Assembly (NCBI RefSeq): GCF_001640805.2
Contig: NC_066850.1
Span: 7,302,556 to 7,366,555, forward strand
From: Lates calcarifer
Taxonomy: Eukaryota; Chordata; Actinopteri; Centropomidae
Reading direction: 5' to 3'
DNA length: 64,000 nt
The stretch's first letter is position 1. Every line of letters begins with the position of its first letter. The notes under the pieces were generated by a model. The model searched no databases and was not told where the DNA came from. It saw only the letters and a list, made by a program, of their open reading frames with translations. The position numbers and the translations under genes were made by a program. Positions 52,039 to 62,500 of this stretch are shown here, piece after piece.

Positions 52039-55000
52039 CGAGTCTGAATCGGTTTGAGTTGTTTGAGTCCGCGGTTTGCGTCTCAGTGTGAGATCAGAGT
52101 GTAAGAGACACACCTCCAGTATTTGTGCGAAATTTTCGAAATGCCTGCTGGGTAAGAAAATCTGTCGTGCCCAGTGTTTTTTTTTCTTCTCTTCCATCAG
52201 AACGCCGACGCCTTGACACACTGTAAAAACAAACCTTTATCAGCTGTGTATCCTCTCTTTAATATCGCCAGTTAGACCAGTCTCCCCTTGAATTTCGCTA
52301 AATTGGATCGGTTGTGTGGAGAATATGCTGTGTTGTGGAGGGGGTTAGTGGAAAGCTGCCAATGAAAACAATGCGCTGCCAGCCCCGTTATGCTTTATAT
52401 TTACCATTTTATTTACACATTTGTGAAAGATTCCTCGATATCAGTTAGATTGGCATGATGTGCGTTGCTGCTAATTGGCTCCAACTGAGGGAGAATTGTT
52501 ATTTATATCCGAGTTAGAGATGGGGGGTGGGGGGAGGGGTGCATCAATATTAATATGACTATAAATAGAACAGCCGCGTTAATGTCATCACTCATAGACT
52601 TCCCTCCTCCTGCTTTGTGGTTGTTTTATTTAAAAGTCGGGGATGTCATATTCTGCTGTTAAGTGTGGACGAGGACGTCTGGATGGGAGTCTGGTTGCTG
52701 TCCGTGGTGCTGAAATCCACTCTCTGCAGTGGATTGGCCAACAGCAGTTCATTGCAACAATACTGCTCATAATGCATGCTGGGCTCTTACCCCTGTAAAG
52801 TCATGTAATACTCAATGCTCGTTGTAAAAAAAAAAAAAAATCAGATGCTGTATTCATTACAATATTAAACTTTATTGCCCGGGTAGGTAATTTAGCCCAG
52901 ACATAACAGCAGAAGCATCAGGGACTTTTCAAACAGCAGCCTGAGAAACCAACACATCTATCATCATACAATAACAAAACAACATCCAATCAGACCATTA
53001 GTCTACTGATGCATGTCTCTAAGGGTCTTGTTGACTCTCATGCTCATGCCTGACAATGTGTGTAGGTTGTGTATGTTGCCTGCGCTAACAAAGACGTCTC
53101 AGCTTACCCCCATGGAGCTGCACATTTCCTTCTCTATCTCAGTGATCTTCACTCCATGTCATTCAGTGGCAGTCACTTTCCTGTCAGCTTTGCCCTCGGG
53201 GGGGCTGCTAGCCACACATTTTGTGTTCACTGATGTGTTGAAAGGGCTTCGACGACTGTTGAAAGGGCTGGAGAGATAGTGCCATGGTCTAAACTTGTAT
53301 TATTAGCACTGTGATGTTAACATGGAGGCAGTGTTAGGGAGTTAGCGAATACCCTGAGCAATATTGTTTGAGATGAAAAGTGGAAAATAGATTGAAAGCA
53401 TTAATAACACTCTAGGCGGACAAATAAAAAACAAAGTGGATGATAATTGTCCAAATCCCCATCTTCATCTATTCAGAATATTGCAACATAATAGACTTTA
53501 GAAAATAGAGACAATTTTCTTTCAGCAGTAGTTTGCAGTCTGTGTAATTGTTGACAGTTCTGTGCAGGCACTAAGCACATTTGATGTTTTTGTCATTTAC
53601 TTTGTACATGTCAATTTATATTTAGTGTAATTTGGAAAATATGATTCAGTGTGTTTGATCTGAGTCTATAAATCCACATCAAAAGTGAATAATTCAGCAG
53701 AATAGTTTCTTGTTGTCTTTATGGTTTTCATTTCAGCTGAACACCACCTAGCAAATTACCATAGCAAATAAAGAGATAAAGTAGCTGAAGGAGCTGAAGA
53801 ACACTTCAGAGGTACCCAGATTTTAAAGTTAGATCTGTTGTTTTTATTTTGGCGCCGGTTCAGCTGAGAGTTGCTGTGGACTTGGCTGATAAGATTTTCT
53901 CACATTGCCAAAGTAAACACAAATGAACAATAGCAATAACAGCAGTGTTAACAAAAACTTTCTCTTTGTTCTCTTTCTCTCTTTCAGACCTTCAGAGTCT
54001 GATGCCCAGCAGCGATCCCAGCAGGTAGGGGCCTCCAGGGGCCCAACTGGTCTCAGTAAGAGCCGAACTGTAGACGCCTTCAACCAGGGTCCACCTGGCA
54101 AGCCTGCACCGGGCCGCAGCCCTTCGTCCCTCAGCCTTTTTGAATCCAGATTCCGGCAGGAGCCTAAAGACCCTGAGACCAAGTCATCCGGCATGTTTGG
54201 CTCCAGCTTCCTCAGCGGGGCCAACCCCCTCAGCGCTGTGTCGTCTATGACTTCCTCTGTCTCCTCCTCCATATCCTCCATGGGTGATTCTGTCAACATC
54301 CCCAAGTTTGGACTATTTGGGGATGAGGAGGAAGGAGATGAATCTGCAGCACCTGAATCCAAGCAGGGAGGAAAGCCACCAGGGAAGGGCCCTCAGCAAG
54401 GTCCGGGTCCAAAAGGACCACAACAGGGAGGACCCCAGAAACAGGGTCAGGGCCCCCCTGGGCAGGGGCCAAAACCAGGGCAAGGACCCCCTGGGCAGGG
54501 ACCCAGGCAAGGTCAGGGACCACCAGGCCAGGGGCCCAAATCAGGTCAGGGTCCTCCTGGCCAAGGTCCTCCTGGGCAGGGACCAAGGCAAAGTCAGGGG
54601 CCGCCAGGCCAGGGGCCCAAATCAGGCCAGGGTCCTACTGGCCAAGGACCCCCAGGGCAGCAGGGTCCTAAACCAGGTCAAGGACCACCGGGTCCAGGTG
54701 CCAAACAAGGTGGCCCTCCCCCGCAAAAAGGTGGCCCCCCACAACAAGGGCCTGGGAAGCCTGGACCCAAGCAGCAAGGGCCACCCGGTCCTGGGGCTCA
54801 TCCTGGGGGGCCAGCTCAGAGTGGAGGGCCTCCTGGTCAGCAGGGGCCTGGAAAGACTGGAGGTGGACTCTGTCCACTGTGTAAGACCACCCAGCTGAAC
54901 ACTGGGTCTAAGGACCCACCTAATTACAATAACTGTACCGAGTGTAAGAACCAGGTCTGCAGCCTCTGTGGGTTCAGCCCCCCAGACTCAGCGGTAAGAG

Positions 55001-57715
55001 AGTTTCTTTTTTTCTCTGTTTATTTTAACTGTGACTGGTCTTGTAATGAGTTACATTGAGGCAAGTGTTTTCCAAATGAGAAATATCTGAACATACAAAA
55101 TTCAAGACTGGCATTTATCTAATATAAACATATGAGATAGTCCATGGTATTTATGGCAGAGGGTGGGAAAGGTCACACATGATCAGATTTTCTCAGTGTG
55201 AAATACCAAATTATCTAGTCAGTTTGCCCTGTCCACATTACACTGCAAAAATATCATCCTATAAAACTAATTTATGATATTATTCAGGATTAAAATGTAT
55301 TTAGTTTAATGAATATTATTAAGTGGCTCTGTGATTCAGGTACAGACAAAAATGTTAAAATGGTCAAACTAAATTGGAAACAGTGGAAATTATGATTAGC
55401 ATGCTTTAATTGTTAGATTAAACAATAAGAATCCAGCATGCAGAATTAGACCAAATAAGAATGTGCATTTTTACAGTATAGTTGAATCCAACTGTAGGCT
55501 GCTAGCAGCATATTGCTATTCCCTGAGCCTGGCGGAGGGAGTGCATCTCATAAGAGTGGCACACGATTTGAGGAACAGAGGGAACATATGGACCCAGGGA
55601 ATGTTGATCAAGGTGACTCATGCCATGGCCACAGGAAGATACTGTGCCAGCCAGTGAGGACACTCAGTCACACATGGACCGTAAACGCTGGTGGGCCATG
55701 ATTACAGCAGAGCAGAGTGACTGGTTCATTCTGCTTGAGCTTCTCCTGGGGATTTGTTACTCTAGAGTCAGGGTCAGTTCTTTAGCAGACTGATCAATTC
55801 CGGGAGTGGACTTTCTTTAATTCTGAAAAAGATCTCTACAACTTTGATGCTGTTTGCAGTTACAGTACACAGTACTATACTATGTATTTTAGGTTGGTTG
55901 AATTGACCAACTCAACTGCAATAAGCACCACTACCCACAAAAATACACACATTGTTCTGTTCCTGATAGTGATCAGACTGTCAACATTGGCTCATTTAAA
56001 CACTGTGGCTTGCACACACTGGAAACCAAGGCCATATCCCAACACTAAACAAAGACAATTATGTAACCAGGCTTCTTTAAGAACAGGTGTTAAGATAGAC
56101 CGTGTGGTTGGAGCAAGGACAATGAAATGCATATTTTACCGTGGTCTAAACGTATACACTACCTCCGATAAAGGGATGAATAAAATGCATTGGCACATGA
56201 ATTGTAGTTTCTTTTCTGCTAACAGTTTGATGAAAATATTCATCTGGCTTACACACTGTGTTACTGCTGAATAAAAACAGTCATATATAGAAATAGCATG
56301 TTTTTCTTGTATTTTAATTAGAAACAGACATTAAATATGAAAAATATACAAAAATGTCTGCAATGTCTGAATATAAATACCCAGTGCCCTTTTTTGACTG
56401 ATTAGTGTTTATGTAATTTGCCAGATTTTAATTCTCTCATGCTATATAGAAGCAGTTTGACTGGAGAAAACGGGATTCAACATCATTTGAAACACTAATT
56501 AATGGACATGTCTCTGAATTTGTCTTTATTTTATGCAAAACGAAAAGGTTGTTTTGGGGTGTAATTGGTTATGCTTGCATGTGAATGTTCTATAATTACA
56601 CATGCCATTGATGTCTGTGCTCACAACAGTGTGGAGATTTGTTCCAGTCGAATCTAACCCATCTTTTGTTTCATGCACAGGGTAAAGAGTGGCTGTGTCT
56701 GAACTGCCAGATGCAGCGAGCGATGGGAGGTATGGATCCCCCCGGCATGACGAAGCCCAAACAAGGTTCGGCCCCACCCTCGCCCCAGAGACAGGCACCT
56801 GGCAAGCCTGGCAAGCTTCTGATAAAGCAGCAGAGTACCACCGACCAAGGGTTGACACCACCAACCACACCTAGGCAGAAATCCCCAGGTCCTACCTCTC
56901 CAGGACCGCTGTCCCCGGGCTCCACAGTAGGATCCCCCAAAATTGACCCCAAGACAGGTCGCCCCATTCAGCAGAAGTCCACTCCCCAACAGTCTCCAGC
57001 TAAGGCTAAACAGGAGTCCAGCTTCTTTGGGGGGTTAGGAGGTATCAGTTTGGGAGGCCTGACAGATGCAGCTAAACCTCCTGCGGCTGCTTCACAAGCT
57101 GCAGAGTCCGTTACAGGGAAACTGTTTGGCGGTTTTGGGGGTTTAATGGAATCGTCGAAGCCTCAAGCACAGGCTCCGCCAAAACAGGAGGAGTCAGTTG
57201 CTGGGAAGTTGTTTGGAGGTTTTGGCGGGTTGACGGAAACCGCGAAATCTCCTGCTGCCGCTTCTCAGATGTTCAGCTTTGGATCATCCCTCTTGAGCTC
57301 AGCCACCAATCTCGTCACCGGAGAGGAGGAAAAAGAAGCTGATTCTCCGCCTGGGTCACCACCAGACTCCCCTGCTGACTCCGGACCAGGTTCCCCTCCT
57401 GACTCAGGCCCTGGCTCGCCACCTGACTCCCCCTTCTCTCCGCCTGGATCTCCTCCTGATTCGGACTCTGCTCCTGACACCCCACCTGCCAAATCCAAGA
57501 AACCACCAAGAACCATTTCTGTGGAGCAGGAAGAAAAGCCCCCAGCAGCTGAACCTTCACCAGCCCCAGCCTCAACAACTAAGGAAAACTGCCCTCTCTG
57601 TAAAGTGGAGCTGAACATTGGATCGTCAGACACACCCAACTACAGCCTCTGCACCGAGTGCAAGAAGACAGTGTGCAATCTGTGTGGATTCAATCCTACT
57701 CCCCACTTAGGAGAG
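51332..57715 (+). CDS. pclo: pclo: Piccolo presynaptic scaffold, N-terminal 749 residues (partial, spliced span)
   Basis: Piccolo is a giant scaffold of the presynaptic active zone; its N-terminal zinc fingers bind vesicle-associated partners such as the prenylated Rab acceptor. Three exons join to residues 1-749. The N terminus MGNEASLEG and [20 protein letters not shown] match PCLO, as do GLSKSRT, the GRSPSSLSL block and NPLSAVSS. These favour Piccolo over its paralogue Bassoon. Two Cys4-type double zinc fingers are present: ZF1 complete (C364, C367, C385, C388, C393, C396, C410, C413), and ZF2 cut after C739 at the exon 3 border. The remaining thousands of residues (PDZ, C2 domains) lie beyond the window. 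Whether it is pcloa or pclob is not decided. Confidence 0.95.
51588..51648. repeat. (CA)n microsatellite at pclo intron 1 start
   Basis: About 30 CA units begin 50 bases after the proposed exon 1 donor. CA repeats bind hnRNP L and can influence nearby splicing. Confidence 0.95.
52008..52038. repeat. T20A11 run
   Basis: Twenty T bases are followed directly by eleven A bases, a perfect self-complementary core. Confidence 0.9.
52694..52714 (-). promoter_or_regulatory. RE1/NRSE (REST binding site) in pclo intron 1
   Basis: Read on the minus strand, the left half TTCAGCACC is followed by AC and then GGACAGCAAC. This matches the RE1 consensus at all core positions; only the last bases (CAAC for CGCC) differ. 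REST silences neuronal genes outside neurons, and Piccolo is a neuronal gene, so the location is meaningful. It lies 1.36 kb after the start codon. Confidence 0.75.
53988..54993 (+). CDS. pclo: pclo coding exon 2: conserved N region, GPPGQ repeats, first zinc finger
   Basis: Residues 69 (split) to 404. It opens with [21 protein letters not shown], a [13 protein letters not shown] block, [16 protein letters not shown] and the acidic [13 protein letters not shown]. Residues about 210-355 are Gly/Pro/Gln repeats with an 11-residue unit [11 protein letters not shown]. It then carries three of the four cysteine pairs of ZF1 (C364/C367, C385/C388, C393/C396). Donor GCG|gtaaga in phase 0. The finger's end SPPDSA differs from the NPxPHL usual in the family. 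Confidence 0.95.
54428..54720 (+). repeat. pclo: 33-bp coding repeats ([11 protein letters not shown]) with 81-bp tandem duplication
   Basis: The 11-codon unit recurs seven or so times. Segments 54490-54570 and 54571-54651 are a higher-order 81-base (27-codon) tandem duplication differing at a handful of bases. All units stay in frame. Confidence 0.85.
54994..56680 (+). other. pclo intron 2
   Basis: 1687-base GT-AG intron splitting ZF1 between its third and fourth cysteine pairs. AT-rich, with no element recognised. Confidence 0.9.
56681..57715 (+). CDS. pclo: pclo coding exon 3: end of ZF1, linker, most of ZF2
   Basis: Residues 405-749. [17 protein letters not shown] closes ZF1 (C410, C413). 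A basic Pro/Ser linker follows, then two tandem [16 protein letters not shown] segments (the human protein has a single related VTGKLFGFGAS), [20 protein letters not shown], and acidic PGSPPDS repeats. ZF2 begins at C708 ([19 protein letters not shown]) and reaches C739 in [11 protein letters not shown]; the last pair is in the next exon outside the window. Donor GAG|gtaaga in phase 0. Confidence 0.96.
57104..57244 (+). repeat. pclo: 87-base tandem duplication encoding [13 protein letters not shown]
   Basis: Copies start at 57104 ([17 protein letters not shown]) and 57191 ([17 protein letters not shown]), 29 codons apart and in frame. Confidence 0.85.
57348..57485 (+). repeat. pclo: PGSPPDS coding repeat
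   Basis: In-frame repeats of [17 protein letters not shown] form an acidic proline-serine tract before ZF2. Rich in SP dipeptides, so a possible proline-directed kinase target. Confidence 0.8.
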
Positions 57716-57946
57716 GTAAGAAACCTTATTATTGTTGCAGTTTTCTTAAGCCGTGTAGCTTCCTGTGCTTCTGTCACACTGCACCTAGCAGTAATTTATG
57801 CATTCTGTCGTATATAAATAGAACGCAAACATCCTCTAGATGTTTCGTTGAAATAGGTCACTGTAGAGATACCATCAGGAGTGGCAGAGCTTTCAGCTGT
57901 GCATTTTTCCCAATCATTTAGCAAAGTAATCTGAAATGAGGATGGC

Positions 57947-58002
57947 AGATAGATATATAGATAGATAGATAACTTCATTAATCCCCAGAGGAAAGTTAAA
58001 TG
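57947..58002 (+). repeat. (GATA)n with retroelement-type 3' tail
   Basis: AGAT/GATA units followed by 'aacttcattaatccccagag', similar to the 'ctttattaatccccagaggaaatt' tail common at 3' ends of fish non-LTR retroelements. Only the tail is seen; the family is uncertain. Confidence 0.5.
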
Positions 58003-59225
58003 AACAGATATATTAAAATACAAATGTCAGCAGGTACATGATCACAACAGACTAATGTACCACGTACATTACCCCAAATAGACATTTGCACATGTTAGAC
58101 CACTGAATGAATGGATGTGGTCAATTATGATGCATTCATGATAAAGTGCCAGTCTCATTACTATCAAGCTTTCTTCAGTGGAAAGGGCGGCCAGAAATGT
58201 GAAGATAAATTAGGTTGTTTAAATGGGCGTCTCATCGTCAAAGAGCACTTCAAACAATTGACACTTGACTCTGAAATTGAATACTGTTTGTATGTGTGTT
58301 TACAGTATGTGTGTGTGTGTGTATGTGTGCTTGGGTTTATGCTTTATATACAGATCGCTACAACTTTTATCCCATGGACAGTTTTATGTTACTCTGAAAT
58401 CAGATGTAAATGAAATATGTAAATGAACATGCAAATGTTTGTGTATGTGTATGTGAGAGTGTGTCTATTCATTGTCTTTGCTTGCCTAACAATGACGTGG
58501 AAACCAGACACTTGGCCTGCTTGTTTCCCGAGGTGTAGGGGACTGGTTTGCTGTTGTTACTGGGGCATGTTGTCTCATATGGAAGCACTGTCACAAGACT
58601 GTGTGTTGAGTTCCACAGAACAGATGGTACTCTATGGTGTAGGATCAGTATATTACGGGAACGAAAGCCAAAAAGTGCTTCAGTTGAGTGGTTTCTCAGC
58701 ATGCATGCAAAACATATTCATATACACTACGCCCACTTATTCCATGTGAAGTATCCTGGTTATTATCCTGCATCACTCATTAACAGTCTTAAACATTCAT
58801 TGACTTATTGGAGGCCTCACATAGATAAATGAATAAAAGCTGTACATCAGTTTCAGCAGTATGTTTGATCATGTCATCTTGACATAGTCATGTGATTCAG
58901 GGCACAATCACGTGTTTGTCAGTCAGCAGCTCTATCCTGGCTTCACGTGTTAACTACTTTGTTAGCTTCTGGTTTAAGTGTGTCTTCAGTAATCTGCTGT
59001 GTATTTCTGGCTCTCTGAAGAACCCTCTGTAACGACCGGATCTAACCTGGGAATGAACTCTACCACCACTATGTATGGGAAGTGCTGTATTCTCGTAGGA
59101 AATCAACTTTTATTTTCTAGAAATATATCTGGCGAAAGAATATTGATTTCTAAGAAATATATACTGTACTCTCTGTTAGCATGAGTCAGACATGAAGCCT
59201 AAAGAATGTGAGAGTGTACACATTT

Positions 59226-59560
59226 TGTATCAGAAGGAATATTTTTGACTGACATTTTGTGAAATTGACTCATTTGATTCCTTGCAGAGAATTAGATTAG
59301 AAGATTGACACCACTCTCATATCACTCTGTTAAACATAAGGCTAGCAGCCAGTTAGCTTAGGTTAGCATAAAGACTGGAAACATTAGGAAACTGCTATTT
59401 CTTAGCTTCAAGCGGTAACTTTGGTGGATTCATTTTGTTATCTTTGGACTAAGCTAGGCTACATGCTGTGAGTTGGAGTGGTATCAATCTTGTCATCTCA
59501 CTCTTCTGCTAAAAATCAAATAAACTAATAGATTTCCCAATTTATAGGTCATACTTTGAT
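59226..59560 (+). mobile_element. Dispersed teleost TIR-type repeat, copy D
   Basis: Contains 'ttagattagaagattgacac', 'gcagccagttagcttagg' and 'ttagcataaagactggaaac', then an inverted 'gtggtatcaatcttgtcatct' block. Same family as the copies near 24.35, 44.82 and 48.83 kb. Confidence 0.65.
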
Positions 59561-62500
59561 CTTCCATGCCCTTGTATTTGTTAAATTGTTAATTTAAATG
59601 ATTAAATTGTCTCCTCCCCTGTGGTTAGCATTCCAAAACAAGATGGCTGCCATTTGTTTACAGTAGTGACAGTGCTATTAAAGTCTAAGGTTCTTTTAAG
59701 TTTGGGTATTCGTGTCCTTTTCTGCAGCTCTTAATTGCACACGCTTGCTGGGATAATGAGGAGCTGAACTGCACAATCACTTAATTTAGGCCAAGCAAGG
59801 GGAAAATGTAATTATGCTGGCGAGATGGGCACCCAAGCCACTGATGCTCTAATTGGATATAGATTACTCCTTTTAACAACATATTGTCTTATAGCCAGAA
59901 TGGTCAGCTTGGTTTTGTTTTTAAGGATGATGGAGCTAGATGTTGGTAGAAAAATAATGAAGCATTTCTGTCTCATGCAGGACTAAATATGTTTGATAAT
60001 TCTATGAAAATAATTGGATTTGGTTGAACTGGAGACCAAGTTAAAGTAGTGCCTTGTGGGATATTCTGTAGGAGACACACACACACATACACAACACCTT
60101 GGTTGAGTCATCTACCCCCTACATGCTGTGCCTCGCTTCTGTGTCATTCGCTGTCATAATGTCGGCTGTCAGCAAGGGTTCATTTGCTGACGCATGTGAG
60201 TGGGTCAGAGTGTGTGTATGTGTAAGTGTGTACTGAGCAGTATGTTTTATTTGCAAGATTGTTAGAGCTATTGAGCATAATGTAGACTGGGAACAGTGGG
60301 CAGGCTGGTGTGAGCTTGCATACTGTAGGTGTGTTGCTTGTGCGAATGACTTTTCATTACTGCAATATGTCTGCATACATGTGAGAATTTAGACTTTTTA
60401 GGGTCTATCAACTCAATTTCTGTGCCTTTCTGTTGAAATACTGAGGGGCGAGAGTGCATGCATGCTGTGTGCGTCAACACGTGTGCATGTGTAGGCGTAA
60501 TCTCTGTTTCCTAAAAGGATTTAAAGGGCAACAGGAAGCCTGTCATTCCTATCGAGGCTTGATCCTAGACTCAGGTGTCTGTGCTTAATCCCCATCAATA
60601 CGAGTCGTGAAAATAGGCACCCCAGAAGGAACAGCACTCACCTTAATGGTTTCTTTCTCTCTTTCTTCCTTCCTTTCCATCTTTTTCCCCTGTTGCTTTT
60701 TTTGTCACCTGTTCTCAGAATATTTATATAATTTCCCCATGTTTTATGTCCTCTTTCTCTGTATCCTTTAATCTTTTTCCTAACTTTAGAAGAATAGGGG
60801 GAAACTCACTTAATGCCTGTGAATTTTTGGTGCTTATCCACAGTATTTTCTCTGTCAGACTCTCCCTTAGTGGTGCTACCCCTCTACTTTTCTCACTGTC
60901 ACTCCTCACTTTGATGTAAGGAAGCCTGTAAATGTGTGTCTGTGTCTAGTGCCGATGTTACTGTAGCTCAGGCTCCATGTCATGTCGCCCTTATCGGTAA
61001 TGAGTGTGCTCGCCGGAGAAGTCTTACGTAAAATGGTAGAGGCACTGCTTTGCTAACAAGCCAAAATCAAAGAATACTGATAAGAGAGGAGCTGTGAGCT
61101 ACATCCTGTATCACCTAGACCAAGGATAACCAAGAAGATCTTATCTTTGTCACCAAACTCTAAAAACTATTCAGCCACAGCCACTTAATAACAATTTTTG
61201 GTTCATAATAATAGCCTAGAGCATGCGATCCAATAATACAGTGATGTAGCCAAGTCAAAAGTCAAATAAAAAAATATTGGGGGGGGGGTAATAATGTTTG
61301 ACTTGATATTTACTCTTTACTTGCCTTTTTATTTAGTGTTACATTACTGTGACTATACAGCTGACAAGGTATTTTACCCACCAGAGATTGTCCTTTGCTG
61401 TAATATATCAAATGGTCTCCCAGGCTTTAATTATTAAACACTGCAAGGCTGTGGGTAAGGGAGAATCTTAGAAACTGAAATGCTTTGCTCCAAACTTTTC
61501 ATTATTTTGGTTAGATGAATTTACATTGCAAAGACTTAAAAATGGAGTGTAGTGTTTTACCAGCTGTAAAGTGATGGTCCAAGATTTTGGAAAGTAGGTT
61601 ATCTGCTGTCAAACTGACATTCAGGTTAAAAGACTGACGCCACTTTCATCTCAAGGATTTGTTTTACTTCAAAGACTAGTAAAAGAGAAAAAATGCTAAC
61701 CAGGCTCAGTACAAAGTGAAAACCAAAAAAAAGTGCAATAGCAACAAGTCCTCCAACCTGGATTAACCTTAGAAGACCTTCATTGTCATGGTTACGGTAA
61801 TAAGCATGCAGTTAATATTGTGGAATGGTCGTGCTTGAAAGAAATATTGATGACTGTTTCAAACAGGGAACAAACGGGTGTCCTGTGTGAAAGTATTTCC
61901 TTACATGTTTTAACCAATGAAAGATTAAATAAATTTTATACCTGTGTAAATGAGGCAGCTTTGGATGTTTTGAATATCTACATGTGATAGAACAGGGCTA
62001 GCATTTTCTCTTGCTATGCTAGACTAAACTTCTCTGCGACACTGGAAGGAAGGGGATTTGCCTTCCATATGGGGATAAAACAAACTAGTCCCCACAAAGT
62101 ATTATTTTAGAACTTTTTTTTTTTTTTAATAAAGTTTAGTAATGTTGGAATCATGCTTATGATTTGGTTTAGGCATGTCCCTGTTATCCAGTTAAGGATA
62201 GGTGGAACGAGTGAGTGAATCTAAGCTAGTGACTAAACCAAGTGTTACTGCCTGTGTGTGTTTGTGCATACTTGTGTTTGTTGGTATGCCCTGCGCATCA
62301 TCAGTCTCTGAGGCCTGATATGCTTATACACACTCACTGCGTGGTGTTTCCTGTGCCCTCCGTCCTCATTGTTATTCTGTGGTTGTACCCACGCCTCCTC
62401 CCACAGTCTGAACCCTCAGGAGTCTGCACTGGCAGATAAAGGCTCGCTGGTCACACATGTACATATAGAGTATGCTTACAGCCTTCAGTGTTATCCACCT

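Larger units (their letters stand above)
51538..53987 (+). other. pclo intron 1, probable GC-AG type
   Basis: 2450 bases with acceptor ctttctctctttcag. It contains a CA microsatellite 50 bases after the donor, a T20A11 run at 52008-52038, and an RE1-type site at 52694-52714. The 52.86-53.29 kb part resembles a degraded retroelement tail ('aaactttattgcccgggtag') but is not identifiable. Confidence 0.7.

Noticed and set aside
53013..53279. 88-codon frame in pclo intron 1
   Set aside because: No recognisable domain. It sits next to a retroelement-like stretch, and adding it would not fit the exon 1 to exon 2 phase.
53844..54362. 172-codon open frame antisense to pclo exon 2
   Set aside because: It is a mirror of the GC-rich coding exon, contains low-complexity runs and lacks splice or family evidence.
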